A DNA stretch of 64,000 nt, taken from contig CANLUL010000004.1 in assembly GCA_947494305.1 (NCBI GenBank), positions 151,635 through 215,634 of the forward strand, read 5' to 3'. The notes beneath the pieces were generated by a model. The model did not search any database. It was given only the letters and a program-made list of their open reading frames with translations, and was not told the DNA's origin. Made by a program: the position numbers and the translations under genes. Each line of letters begins with the position of its first letter. Positions within the stretch are counted from its first letter, which is position 1. The stretch comes from an uncultured Sphingomonadaceae bacterium. GTDB lineage: Bacteria > Pseudomonadota > Alphaproteobacteria > Sphingomonadales > Sphingomonadaceae. Positions 1 to 8,786 of the stretch are shown here, in pieces.

Positions 1-341
1 GCGCGTTCTGTTTGATCATATATATGTGCATCCCAGACCAGCCATATCCAGATTGCGCCTACCGCCCAACTGAACATAACCACCCAACTTGGCAAGTCCC
101 ACCACCCACCGGCATCAACCATGGTAATCGTTAACGGCACCATAAGCGCCCAAGCCGTCCGCGGAACCATGTCTAAGTTTACAAGCAATTGCAGCAAAAC
201 GAGTCGCTGCGGCAGGTCATATTTTTCCCGGCGCCGAAATTCTTGTCCAAGCAAAAAAACACCCACGTCAGCGCCTAGCCACAACACGAATAGAATAATG
301 TGTACAAAAACCAGCAGCTGATAAATCCCAATATCAAACAT
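1..341 (-). CDS. Integral membrane protein, 3' end outside the window
   Basis: The frame is open from an ATG at 341 to the window edge (113 codons, no stop). A strong AGGAGGG ribosome site sits just upstream of the ATG. The visible part has three hydrophobic segments (about residues 6-32, 60-75 and 80-103) and an early H-x(7)-W-L-G pattern. It aligns by eye along its whole visible length with the complete membrane protein at 8802-9494 (shared HI...V.WLG...GVF, then a PRT/ART-L.L.PL turn), so the two are paralogues. It is divergent from the TonB receptor at 474 and shares the palindrome at 434-449, so it probably belongs to the same regulon. I do not recognise a named family; a transport or accessory role for the catabolic cluster is inference. 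Confidence 0.8.
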   Translation of the reverse strand, partial: MFDIGIYQLLVFVHIILFVLWLGADVGVFLLGQEFRRREKYDLPQRLVLLQLLVNLDMVPRTAWALMVPLTITMVDAGGWWDLPSWVVMFSWAVGAIWIWLVWDAHIYDQTER

Positions 342-416
342 TTTCCCTCCTAATGCGTCCTTTTTGCAACATATTGTTACTCAAATTGATAGCACGCGAA
401 TCAAATTCTTGCTTAT

Positions 417-426
417 CTGTATACAA
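417..426. promoter_or_regulatory. Near-match to the second (TTGTATACAA) operator
   Basis: CTGTATACAA differs by one base from the TTGTATACAA core found at 29812-29823 and 31781-31794. It lies seven bases upstream of the first TTTGTCCGGACAAA box, between plausible -35 (TTGCTT, 409-414) and -10 (TAGATT, 431-436) elements of the TonB receptor gene. A second regulator acting here is inference; a ten-base near-match can arise by chance. Confidence 0.3.
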
Positions 427-433
427 GATGTAG

Positions 434-449
434 ATTTGTCCGGACAAAT
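434..449. promoter_or_regulatory. Palindromic operator box 1 (ATTTGTCCGGACAAAT)
   Basis: This is a perfect 16-bp palindrome between the divergent membrane protein (start 341) and TonB receptor (start 474). Its left edge overlaps a possible -10 hexamer (431-436) for the receptor gene, which fits steric repression. Three more copies (3113-3128, 9525-9542, 18391-18408) all lie in promoter gaps of the same cluster and none in a coding region. The binding protein is not identifiable in the window. Confidence 0.8.
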
Positions 450-473
450 AAAAAGCCTCTGGAGACCACAACC

Positions 474-3026
474 GTGAAAAATTTTCTTCTAGCTTCGACC
501 GCTTTTGCCTGCGTGGCAACAGCTTCACCAGTTTATTCCCAGGCCAGTGATGGCGAAGAAGCGCAAGAAGGTGGTTTAAACGTTATCGTTGTGACGGCTC
601 AGCGACGGGAAGAAAGCGTACAGGATGTCCCGATTGCGATCAGTGCATTTGACTCAGCCGAACTTGAAACACGGGGCATTTCAAACGCGCTAGAAGTCAC
701 CCAGTTTGTGCCTAATTTGGTGGGTCTCAACAATACCGGCCTTGGAACCGCGAACAGCTATTATCTTCGAGGAATTGGTAACACAGAGTCCATCGCAACC
801 TTCGACCCTCCAATCGGTACATATGTAGACGATATTTACATGTCGCGGCAAAACGCAAACAATCTCTCCTTCTTTGATGTTGACCGAGTTGAAGTTCTTC
901 GTGGGCCGCAAGGAACCCTCTTTGGACGCAACACAACGGGCGGCGCTGTCAGCGTATTTCTGAAAGAGCCGGGTGATGAAGTCTCCGGCTTCGCTGAAGT
1001 CGGCTATGGAAGCTACGAACGGATCATGGGTCGTGCATCTATCGATCTGCCACTTGCTGATAGCTTTGCAATCAAGGTCTCTGGTTATTTCCAAGAGGAC
1101 GAAGGCTATGCACAGAACACAACGACTGGCGAACGTACCAATGAGAATGATGGCTGGGGTGTCCGGCTGGGTATTCGCGGAGAGCTTTCAGACAATGCTC
1201 GATGGACGGGCTCATACATTCGGACGTATTCAAAGTCTGCCAATTTGCTCAATTTCGACTGCGATCCCAATAACCCAACCAATTGCTCCGGCCGTTTTTC
1301 GGCGACTGGTTTATTGGAAAACCAAAGCTTTGGTTTTCTAACCGGTCCAAAAGATAATTTTGGATTAGGTAATGAAGTCGACTTGAATTTCATCTCATCC
1401 AATCTCGAATTGGGTATTAGCGACAATCTCGACGTCAATATTATTACCGGCTTTGTTGACATACAGCAGGATTTCGCTTTGGACTTTGCCGATGGTCGCA
1501 GCCTTCCAGGAATTGCAAACCCTGTTCCTCCGGTGCTTGGTTTTACTAGCGGTGGATTTACAATTTCCAATGAAGGCGAACACACGCAATTTACACAGGA
1601 AATTAAACTGACCGGGTCTCTTGCAGACGGTTTGATCGATTTTGTTGCAGGCGCTTACTATTTTCATGAGGATAATCGTACAAACTTTGCTGATATTTTC
1701 TCACTAAACCTTCCGACTGCACCGGCACCGGCTGGCTTCCCCTTGCTGCTCGCCGACCGCGAGATACGGAATGAAGCAGAAGCCTGGGCAGGCTATCTCC
1801 AGGCCGATGTGAATGTGACGGACCAGATAAAACTGACGGCAGGTATAAGATATACCGACGAAGAAAAAACATTTTCGATCCGGGACAATCGCCCGGTTGT
1901 AGGCACCAATGCAATGGGTCAACGAACTTGTTTCGGCCCATTTCAATTCGGTCCAAGCACCTGCATCGAGGATGCAAACCTGATCGCAGCAAATGGTCAG
2001 GCTATTCCCCAGACGCAGACTGTCAAGATTTGGACACCTCGATTCGCACTCAACTATGCAGCGAGCGACGATATTCTGCTTTTTGCATCAGCAACGCGCG
2101 GATTTAAATCAGGGGGCTGGAATGCCCGCGGCACTGCCCCTGGAGAGTTACTCCCCTTTGACGCTGAGACTGCTTGGAGTTACGAAATCGGTGCTAAAAC
2201 CGAATTCCTCGACAATCGGGTGAGATTAAATGTCACCGCGTTTTGGCTAGATGTTGAGGGTCTCCAAACCCCATCTGCATTTATTCGAAACAACGGATCT
2301 ATCGCCTTCATAACCCGTAACTTTGCGAATTATCGCAATAGAGGGCTCGAAGTCGAGTTAAGTGCCGCACCGGTAGACGGATTAAATCTGTTCGCATCAC
2401 TTGGTTACCAAGACGACGAATATCGATTTAGCTCCAGCACACCAACATTTGATGCATTTGGTGTGCAATCAGTGCCAGCGCAGCAAGCAGCGTGCTTAGC
2501 ACAGTTGGCTCAGGGACTCGTTCCTAATGGACCGACGGGCAACGATCCTCGAGCAGCAGATAATGCTACTTCATGCGGAGTGGGCATTGTCGCACCGGAC
2601 GGTTCAATTGCCGAACCTGTCCGTACACCGGATTGGACTCTGTCGATTGGCGGAACCTATGATGCTGACTTGGGCGGAGGGCTTTCATTGGTCCCCTCTG
2701 TTAACGCCAGCTGGCGCAGTTCAAGCGAAGTGGGCACCAGTGCTGTTACCCTCTTCGATGGCACGATTACCGGCCCAAATTCTGGCTTTGTTTATCAGGC
2801 CAACACGTTGGGTATTGGAAATCCGATCGTGCCAAACACGGGATCCTTCAGTAGCAGTCGTTGGATCGTAAATGGTTCAATCGCATTAAAGAGCGATACG
2901 GGATGGTCAATCACTGCTGAATGTAAAAACTGTTTCGATGAAGAGGCTGTGGAGTCGGCACTTGCAAATTTCAGTTACCTGAATCCTCCAAGAACTTTCC
3001 TGATTAAGGGACGGATTAACTTCTAG
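474..3026 (+). CDS. TonB-dependent outer-membrane receptor
   Basis: This 850-residue protein is the size expected for a sphingomonad TonB-dependent receptor. It starts at GTG 474, eight bases after GGAGA, and opens with a Sec signal peptide that ends near VYSQA (about residue 23). A TonB-box-like stretch (NVIVVTAQRREESVQDVP) and the plug motif VEVLRGPQGTLFGRNTTGG follow. The rest is alternating aromatic/polar beta-barrel sequence that closes on a C-terminal phenylalanine (INF), the outer-membrane assembly signal. It should import a bulky nutrient across the outer membrane with TonB-ExbB-ExbD energy. The operator box at 434-449 and the MFS gene downstream make it the likely entry port for the substrate of region A; the ligand cannot be read from sequence. 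A terminator at 3055-3083 follows. Confidence 0.95.
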   Translation: MKNFLLASTAFACVATASPVYSQASDGEEAQEGGLNVIVVTAQRREESVQDVPIAISAFDSAELETRGISNALEVTQFVPNLVGLNNTGLGTANSYYLRGIGNTESIATFDPPIGTYVDDIYMSRQNANNLSFFDVDRVEVLRGPQGTLFGRNTTGGAVSVFLKEPGDEVSGFAEVGYGSYERIMGRASIDLPLADSFAIKVSGYFQEDEGYAQNTTTGERTNENDGWGVRLGIRGELSDNARWTGSYIRTYSKSANLLNFDCDPNNPTNCSGRFSATGLLENQSFGFLTGPKDNFGLGNEVDLNFISSNLELGISDNLDVNIITGFVDIQQDFALDFADGRSLPGIANPVPPVLGFTSGGFTISNEGEHTQFTQEIKLTGSLADGLIDFVAGAYYFHEDNRTNFADIFSLNLPTAPAPAGFPLLLADREIRNEAEAWAGYLQADVNVTDQIKLTAGIRYTDEEKTFSIRDNRPVVGTNAMGQRTCFGPFQFGPSTCIEDANLIAANGQAIPQTQTVKIWTPRFALNYAASDDILLFASATRGFKSGGWNARGTAPGELLPFDAETAWSYEIGAKTEFLDNRVRLNVTAFWLDVEGLQTPSAFIRNNGSIAFITRNFANYRNRGLEVELSAAPVDGLNLFASLGYQDDEYRFSSSTPTFDAFGVQSVPAQQAACLAQLAQGLVPNGPTGNDPRAADNATSCGVGIVAPDGSIAEPVRTPDWTLSIGGTYDADLGGGLSLVPSVNASWRSSSEVGTSAVTLFDGTITGPNSGFVYQANTLGIGNPIVPNTGSFSSSRWIVNGSIALKSDTGWSITAECKNCFDEEAVESALANFSYLNPPRTFLIKGRINF

Positions 3027-3054
3027 AATTCCAATAAACATTTATAAAATCAAG

Positions 3055-3083
3055 AAGGCGAGCCGTTAAGGTTCGCCTTTTTT
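3055..3083 (+). terminator. Rho-independent terminator after the TonB receptor gene
   Basis: AAGGCGAGCC (3055-3064) pairs with GGTTCGCCTT (3070-3079), with one G-U pair and a five-base GTTAA loop, followed by a run of Ts to 3083. It separates the receptor from the MFS operon, which has its own operator box just downstream. Confidence 0.9.
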
Positions 3084-3112
3084 GATCTGGCATATTAGTC
3101 TGGAAGCATTAT

Positions 3113-3128
3113 AGTTGTCCGGACAAAT
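3113..3128. promoter_or_regulatory. Operator box 2 (core TTGTCCGGACAA)
   Basis: The 12-bp core at 3115-3126 is a perfect palindrome. The outer arms carry one mismatch relative to the 16-bp consensus. It lies between the receptor terminator and the ATG of the MFS gene at 3147, so it should control the five-gene operon 3147-8738 independently of the receptor. Confidence 0.78.
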
Positions 3129-3146
3129 TTTCGAATCTGAGGTTTT

Positions 3147-4439
3147 ATGACAGATACAACGGCCGAACGTGGTGAATTTGCATTGGGATGGAAGGTTTTG
3201 CTTGCCAGTGTATTGGGCGTTGCATGTGGTGCTTCGCCGATTCCATTCAATGTTGTTGGCTTCACGGTGGAGCCGCTGATTGAAGAATTCGGTTGGTCCC
3301 GCACACAGATTCTGTTTCCCATCACAATATTTGGCATAATCGCCGCCCTCCTCGCTCCATTTTTTGGATCTCTGGCGGACAAATATGGTGTGCGTAAAGT
3401 CGCACTCTATTCGCTGATAGCATTTGGCGTTTCTTTCGCGATGGTTTCGCTGACTCCAACAGCAGCTGTGACCTCAACATTGTATATCTATTATGCTTTT
3501 TGGGTGCTTATCGGGTTGGTTGGGATCGGCTCTACACCGGTCACCTGGAGCCGGGCCATCAATCTCTGGTTTTACAAAAACCGAGGATTAGCGCTCGGAA
3601 TATTGCTTATGGGTACAAGCCTGGCGGCGATCGTCGTTCCTAAATTGGCGGTGTGGGCAATCGAGACATATGGTTGGCGCAATATGTTCCTGATCATTGC
3701 TGGATTGCCTTTAATCTTGGCTCTACCCTTTGGATATTTCCTATTCCGCGAACCAAATGCCGACGAGCGGCCAAAAGCAATTTCAAGCGATAGTGGTAAT
3801 CTGACCGGCGTTACGCTTGGTACTGCGCTCAAGGATTACCGTTTCTGGCTTATCTGGTTCTCCATTGCGATGATAGCAGGGGCTTTTGGTGGTGCGTTTA
3901 TCAATATGCCTACCATGCTTTCGGACAGAGGCTTAGAAGCGCAAACCGCTGCCTCGGTAATGGGTGTATTGGGTATTGGAATCTTTTCGGGGCGGATCAT
4001 AACCGGAATGTTGCTCGACCGATTTTGGGCGGGTTTTGTCGCCTTTCCATTGCTCTGCCTGCCTGCAATATCTTGCTACATATTGCTTGGAGATACGATT
4101 ATGTTCCCAATGGCCGCATTGGCCGGCTTTCTATTAGGATTCGCGGCCGGAGCAGAGAGCGATTTGATCGCGTACCTTACCGGACGATATTTTGGCATGG
4201 CACATTATGGCAAAATATACGGTATGCTATATATGCCGTTCGGATTCTTCTCAGCTTTATCGCCACTAATCTATGCATATGTTCGTGATAGCATGGACAG
4301 CTATAACCCCATTCTGTCGGTCGCGATTTTTATATTTGTAATTGGGGGAGGCCTGCTACTTCTACTGGGCCGTTATCCGACAAGCTTCCCAGAAGACTTG
4401 TCAGATCCAACTGACAATCTGGCAACGGAGGCAAATTGA
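3147..4439 (+). CDS. MFS transporter
   Basis: This 430-residue inner-membrane carrier has about 12 hydrophobic segments and the major-facilitator loop 2-3 motif (GSLADKYGVRK, about residues 74-84). A hydrophilic central loop near residue 205 separates the two six-helix halves. The overall look is of the oxalate/formate-antiporter and monocarboxylate-carrier branches, which move small organic acids. The start is ATG 3147 after a GAGG site. It is the first gene of a tightly packed operon, and its stop overlaps the next start by one base. With the TonB receptor upstream it probably completes import of the cluster substrate or an acid derived from it. The substrate is unknown. Confidence 0.9.
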   Translation: MTDTTAERGEFALGWKVLLASVLGVACGASPIPFNVVGFTVEPLIEEFGWSRTQILFPITIFGIIAALLAPFFGSLADKYGVRKVALYSLIAFGVSFAMVSLTPTAAVTSTLYIYYAFWVLIGLVGIGSTPVTWSRAINLWFYKNRGLALGILLMGTSLAAIVVPKLAVWAIETYGWRNMFLIIAGLPLILALPFGYFLFREPNADERPKAISSDSGNLTGVTLGTALKDYRFWLIWFSIAMIAGAFGGAFINMPTMLSDRGLEAQTAASVMGVLGIGIFSGRIITGMLLDRFWAGFVAFPLLCLPAISCYILLGDTIMFPMAALAGFLLGFAAGAESDLIAYLTGRYFGMAHYGKIYGMLYMPFGFFSALSPLIYAYVRDSMDSYNPILSVAIFIFVIGGGLLLLLGRYPTSFPEDLSDPTDNLATEAN

Positions 4440-5989
4440 TGGCCACCAAAGTTAACCTGAGTGCAACAGATTTCATTGCCGAAACCGGCGTAGAAACACT
4501 TACCGATGAGACAAATCTCAATTTCTATGCCCATGATGTTTATGAGCGCGGCGCCGATCTAATGGCTGTTGTAAGACCCAAGGATAAAGAGCAGTTGTCT
4601 GCCGCCATCACAGCAGCGACATCACAGAATATTTCCGTTATTCCTCGTGGTGGCGGAATGAGTTACACTGGCGGCTATACATCTGACCGGTCCGGAGCAG
4701 TGCTGTTTGATCTGGCGGAAATGAACCGCATATTAGACATTAACGAAACCGATATGACTGTGACGGTCGAAGCTGGCTGCACGTGGGCGCAACTATACGA
4801 AGCCCTGCAGCCCAAAGGATTGAGAACACCGTTTTGGGGAACTCTATCCGGATTAAAGGCCAGCATCGGTGGCGGGATGAGCCAGAACTGCCTTTTCTGG
4901 GGATCAGGCCGATATGGCACCGCTGCGCAAAGCTGTATCGCACTGGAAGTGGTATTGGCTGACGGTACAATCATGAAAACGGGTGCAGAACATACACGCC
5001 CATATGGTCCGGACCTTACTGGTATTTTCCTCGCAGACACCGGCGCACTGGGTATGAAAGCGACAATCACCATGCGCTTGATCCCTGAAGTGGAAGCGCA
5101 TGGCTATGCCAGCTTTACGTTTGAAACTTATGAAGAAACGCTTACTGCAATGGCAGAAATTGAACGATCAGGTGTTGCAACAGAATGCTTCGGCTTTGAT
5201 CCGCGGCTCAACGCAATCCGGATGCAACGCGACAGCTTGACCAGCGATGCCAAGGCGCTAGGCAAGATGATGAAGAAACAGGGGTCAGTCTGGGGCGCCC
5301 TGAAAGAGGGTGCCAAAGTTGTGACTGCTGGTCGCAGTTTCATGGATGAAGCAAAATTTTCGCTGCACGTTCTTACCGAGGCTCGAATTCAAGCAGCGGC
5401 TGACGATGATCTGGAGCGCGCTCGAAAACTAGCTCTGGCAAATGGTGCAACGGAAACGGAAAACACGATTCCCAAAATCATCCGCGCCAATCCTTTTGGA
5501 CCGCTTAACTCGATGCTTGGTCCAGAAGGACAGCGTTGGGCACCGGTTCATGGCTTATTGCCGCACTCCAAGGCCATTAACTGCTATAAGGCACTTAAGA
5601 ATCTTGAAGTCAAATATGCGGATGAAATGGAGGAGCATGGTATCTTCACAGGAACTCTCGTGTCAGCGGTTAGTGGATCGGGAGCAATTATAGAGCCCTG
5701 TCTCTACTGGCCGGACGCTTCCAATCCTGTGCACGAAGATACGATTGAGGATGCTCATTTTGCAAAACTTCCAAGACTCGAACCCAATGCAAAAGCATGG
5801 GAACTGACGCAGAAGATTAAGAAAGAAATCGTCAATCTGCTTCACGAACATGGCGCAGCCCATTTACAGATTGGTCGGACCTATCGCTATCGGGATAGCC
5901 TTGACCCCGCAGCCGACAAATTTCTGCAGGACCTAAAAAAATCGCTCGACCCCAAGGGTCTAATGAACCCTGGATCGCTGGGCTTGTAG
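4439..5989 (+). CDS. FAD-binding oxidase (GlcD / vanillyl-alcohol oxidase fold)
   Basis: At 516 residues it has the size and layout of the FAD_binding_4 (PCMH) flavoproteins, which oxidise 2-hydroxy acids, phenolic alcohols and similar substrates. The FAD pyrophosphate loop reads PRGGGMSYTGGY near residue 66. A second flavin-binding stretch follows (GTLSGLKASIGGGMSQN), then GADALGL-like TGALGMKATITMRL. The C-terminus LDPKGLMNPGSLGL is typical of the GlcD-type cap. I chose ATG 4439, which follows GGAGG by seven bases, over the TTG at 4436. The ATG overlaps the MFS stop, so the two genes are translationally coupled. It has no obvious signal peptide and should be cytoplasmic. Operon position suggests it performs an early oxidation of the imported compound; the substrate is not evident. 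Confidence 0.88.
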   Translation: MATKVNLSATDFIAETGVETLTDETNLNFYAHDVYERGADLMAVVRPKDKEQLSAAITAATSQNISVIPRGGGMSYTGGYTSDRSGAVLFDLAEMNRILDINETDMTVTVEAGCTWAQLYEALQPKGLRTPFWGTLSGLKASIGGGMSQNCLFWGSGRYGTAAQSCIALEVVLADGTIMKTGAEHTRPYGPDLTGIFLADTGALGMKATITMRLIPEVEAHGYASFTFETYEETLTAMAEIERSGVATECFGFDPRLNAIRMQRDSLTSDAKALGKMMKKQGSVWGALKEGAKVVTAGRSFMDEAKFSLHVLTEARIQAAADDDLERARKLALANGATETENTIPKIIRANPFGPLNSMLGPEGQRWAPVHGLLPHSKAINCYKALKNLEVKYADEMEEHGIFTGTLVSAVSGSGAIIEPCLYWPDASNPVHEDTIEDAHFAKLPRLEPNAKAWELTQKIKKEIVNLLHEHGAAHLQIGRTYRYRDSLDPAADKFLQDLKKSLDPKGLMNPGSLGL

Positions 5990-5995
5990 AGGCTG

Positions 5996-7150
5996 ATGGA
6001 ACTTGATCGAAGACAAGTTCTTGCCACAACCATTTGCGCAGCGATGGCATCACCGAGTTTTGCGGCAACAGAAAAAGATGGTAAAAAGCAAACAATGACA
6101 GACATCGAAACATATTCCGCCGTCGCCATGCAATTGGCTGCACGTTCGATTGAAAAAACGCCAGATAAGGTTACCGCACGCAAGCAGATGATGGCAATGA
6201 TCGGCGAGGTGGAAAGCAAAATTCGCTCTGCCACAGTTTTCATCAAACAATATGCTGGGAGCCCAGTGAAACTGGCAGTACTACCGGAATATCTGCTAAC
6301 CAGTTATCCCGGACGGATTTCAATTCCGGATTTCGCCGATAAGGCGGCTTTGGAGGTAGGCGGTCCCGAATATGAGGCTCTCGGCGCTATGGCACAAAGG
6401 CTGGGTATGTTCATTGCCGGCAACGCCTATGAACTGGATGAGGATTTTCCCGGTCTGTATTTTCAGGCTTGCTTCATCATTGCACCATCGGGGGAAGTCG
6501 TGCTGCGGTATCGGCGGTTGAACAGCATGTTCGCTCCTACCCCGCACGATGTCTGGTCGAGATATCTGGATATCTATGGACTGGACGGTGTGTTTCCGGT
6601 TGCAAAAACCGAGATCGGGAACTTGGCGGCGATCGCTTCGGAAGAAATTCTCTACCCGGAAATCGCTAGAGCTTTGGCACTGCGCGGTGCGGAGATTTTT
6701 GCGCATAGTAGTTCTGAAATTGGTTCTCCATTGGATACACCAAAGGATATCGGCAAGCGGGCACGCGCTCAGGAAAACATGGCCTACGTTATATCTGCTA
6801 ACACCGCAGGTATTGAAGAAACCTCCCTTCCTTTGGCCTCGGCAGATGGCAACAGCATGGTGGTGGATTACAAAGGCCGTGTGATGTCTGAGTCCAACAC
6901 CGGTGAGACATTTACTGCCTTTGCGGATATCGACATTGGAGCTCTGCGAGCAGCAAGACGCAAACCCGCCATGACAAATTTCCTGGCACGGCAACGCTTG
7001 GAATTATTTACCGCTACCTATGCCGGAAACTCTCCACAAAAAGCGGATGGATTGATCCAGAACAATGAAGTTCAGTCTCCAGACCGCGAATATTTTCTGC
7101 GTACGCAAGAACAAACGATTGAACGTATGATCAAGGATGGCCTGATATGA
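5996..7150 (+). CDS. Tat-exported nitrilase-superfamily protein with altered catalytic residues
   Basis: The 384-residue protein has a twin-arginine leader (LDRRQVLATT, residues 3-12, followed by a hydrophobic stretch to SFAA), so it is predicted to be periplasmic. The rest is a carbon-nitrogen hydrolase (nitrilase/amidase) fold. Glu98 in LAVLPEY fits the catalytic glutamate. The lysine position reads RYRRL (Arg174), and the nucleophile motif, normally C-x-E/D-x(3)-P-E, reads ASEEILYPE with Ser215 in place of cysteine. Family members cleave amides or nitriles through Glu-Lys-Cys. Loss of two of the three suggests either altered chemistry or a binding role. The start ATG 5996 follows AGAGG, which overlaps the stop of the upstream gene, and its stop overlaps the next start (ATGA). 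Confidence 0.82.
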   Translation: MELDRRQVLATTICAAMASPSFAATEKDGKKQTMTDIETYSAVAMQLAARSIEKTPDKVTARKQMMAMIGEVESKIRSATVFIKQYAGSPVKLAVLPEYLLTSYPGRISIPDFADKAALEVGGPEYEALGAMAQRLGMFIAGNAYELDEDFPGLYFQACFIIAPSGEVVLRYRRLNSMFAPTPHDVWSRYLDIYGLDGVFPVAKTEIGNLAAIASEEILYPEIARALALRGAEIFAHSSSEIGSPLDTPKDIGKRARAQENMAYVISANTAGIEETSLPLASADGNSMVVDYKGRVMSESNTGETFTAFADIDIGALRAARRKPAMTNFLARQRLELFTATYAGNSPQKADGLIQNNEVQSPDREYFLRTQEQTIERMIKDGLI

Positions 7151-8379
7151 ATGATGATCAAAAACTCGATGTAGCCCCTCCCTATAACGCTGTGGCACGA
7201 CACGGAGTTTCTCCAAATCCCAGCCATGATGAGATAGCCCGCTTCGATTTCCTCGCCAATTTCAACAAGTTCATGGCAAGCGCTTTGGGCACCGGCAATC
7301 AACTAGCTTATGATAATCGGGTCCTGCCGAAATTCAAAAAAGAGCATGGCCGTGAACCAAAGGACAGGTTCGAGATTCGTAGAGCAATGAATGAAGATCC
7401 GTTCCATCTTTTCTGGTCTGCATTGAAACGTAACAGCATGGAAATGCGACAGCAAAATGGACGGGCAATCGTGCTTCGCCAAATTGATGAGCTCAATGCC
7501 AAGGCTCGCCAGTTTAATGAAGGTCGTGATACGCTGGAACTTAATCCTGAGATTGAGGTACCCCGATACCAAAGCGCAGTTGATATTCATTGCATGCCGG
7601 GAAGCTATCACGGCGAGGAATTACCGGGAGACGTTTCTGCAGGTGCCAATTATGATTGCGGAATTTTTGCTACAACTGGCGGTGGTCTTGGTGCGCTTAC
7701 CGATGGCGGCGGAATGGCGCTTGTAGAGTGGATCAAGAAAGAGCGCCCAGGCTGGGCACCGCGTCGCGTTCTAGATATCGGCTGCACTGTTGGACATAAC
7801 ATCGTACCATTGGCGTTGGCATTTCCGGATTGTGAGGTTGTTGCCATTGATACGGCAGCTCCAATTCTGCGTTATGCGCATGCAAGAGCGCAGTCTTTGG
7901 GCGCTACCAACATACAATTTATTCAGGCCAGTGCGGAGGATCTATCGCGCTGGGATGATGGAACATTTGACTGGGTGCAAACAACGATGTTTCTGCATGA
8001 GACTAGCGGCAAGGCACTGCCAAGCATCCTGAAGGAAGGGTATCGCGTTCTAGCAGATGACGGCTTGATGCTTCACCTGGAACAACCAGAATATCATGAT
8101 GGCATGCCACTATTTGAGCAATTCCTGCGCGACTGGGATGCGTTTAACAACAACGAGCCATTCTGGTCATCCATGCATGCACTCGACATGAAGGACGAGA
8201 TGATCTCTGCCGGGTTTGACCGAGATGAGCTCTTTGAGACTGGCGTTCGGGCTGTCGTTGATCGTGAAATATTCCCTGAGAATGCGACAGGTGAAGGTGA
8301 AGATCATGGTCGCGCAGCATTCTGGCACGCCTATGGTGCATGGAAAAATGCAAGCGCTATACAGGAGGCCGCAGAATGA
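7147..8379 (+). CDS. SAM-dependent methyltransferase with conserved N-terminal domain (copy 1)
   Basis: This 410-residue protein has a class I methyltransferase core in its C-terminal half. Motif I is VLDIGCTVGHN (about residues 208-218), with AIDTAAPILRYA as the acidic strand-2 motif and FDWVQTTMFLHE as motif IV. The first 200 residues form a separate domain that contains LNPEIEVPR and HCMPGSY near residues 132-154. The same N-terminal signature and core recur in the protein at 12771-13958, so the two are paralogues, and each is followed immediately by a small acidic protein gene. The start overlaps the upstream stop (ATGA) and the stop overlaps the next start (ATGA). The methyl acceptor is unknown; context suggests an intermediate of the catabolic pathway. 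Confidence 0.87.
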   Translation: MNDDQKLDVAPPYNAVARHGVSPNPSHDEIARFDFLANFNKFMASALGTGNQLAYDNRVLPKFKKEHGREPKDRFEIRRAMNEDPFHLFWSALKRNSMEMRQQNGRAIVLRQIDELNAKARQFNEGRDTLELNPEIEVPRYQSAVDIHCMPGSYHGEELPGDVSAGANYDCGIFATTGGGLGALTDGGGMALVEWIKKERPGWAPRRVLDIGCTVGHNIVPLALAFPDCEVVAIDTAAPILRYAHARAQSLGATNIQFIQASAEDLSRWDDGTFDWVQTTMFLHETSGKALPSILKEGYRVLADDGLMLHLEQPEYHDGMPLFEQFLRDWDAFNNNEPFWSSMHALDMKDEMISAGFDRDELFETGVRAVVDREIFPENATGEGEDHGRAAFWHAYGAWKNASAIQEAAE

Positions 8380-8738
8380 CTGATTCAGCATTTGATTGGA
8401 TGGCCGCAGCCAATAAGAAAGCCAAGGGCAAGCGCCCTGAATATTTTGATGATCCGGAAGACGAGCGGATGTTGTCAATTCTGATGGCCGTGGCCGGCGA
8501 GGTATCAGTCTTGCGTGAGCGCATGGATACGGTCGAGCGCCTGCTTGAAACCAAAGGAACAATAAGCCGAGACGATATTGAAAGCTATGTTCCAGACAAA
8601 AATGCCGCATATGAACGCGGCGTGATGATCCGTGAATATATCTACCGCGTGATGCGTGGCCCGCATCAGATGGTGGAGGAGCTGAAAGAAGCGGAACCAT
8701 CTCTCGAAGAACTAAGCAAGGAACTGAGAGAAATTTAG
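8376..8738 (+). CDS. Small helical partner of methyltransferase copy 1
   Basis: This 120-residue acidic protein is predicted to be largely helical, with heptad-like leucines in its middle (VLRERMDTVERLLE). The ATG at 8376 overlaps the methyltransferase stop by four bases. The segment KRPEYFDDPEDER...LRERM...LE matches KPKFFDDPGMDR...QEERL...LE in the small protein at 12520-12771, which likewise follows a methyltransferase. Such fixed pairing argues for a small subunit or stabilising partner of the enzyme, which is inference. I recognise no named family. Longer than its paralogue, it has an extra C-terminal helix of about 40 residues. Confidence 0.8.
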   Translation: MTDSAFDWMAAANKKAKGKRPEYFDDPEDERMLSILMAVAGEVSVLRERMDTVERLLETKGTISRDDIESYVPDKNAAYERGVMIREYIYRVMRGPHQMVEELKEAEPSLEELSKELREI

Positions 8739-8786
8739 TCTTTCTCCGCAGGTAGCAAGAGTTTTAGAGCTGCCCGCAGAGATAAT

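Noticed and set aside
5006..5015. GGTCCGGACC palindrome resembling the operator core
   Set aside because: It lies within the FAD oxidase coding region and lacks the flanking TTTGT/ACAAA arms, so it is not counted as a fifth operator box.
6320..6994. Long open frame (224 codons) on the minus strand
   Set aside because: It is antisense to the nitrilase-like gene, has no ribosome site, and its translation shows no domain or sensible composition.
8167..8700. 177-codon open frame on the minus strand
   Set aside because: It is antisense to the methyltransferase and small-partner genes, both supported by paralogues and overlapping starts.
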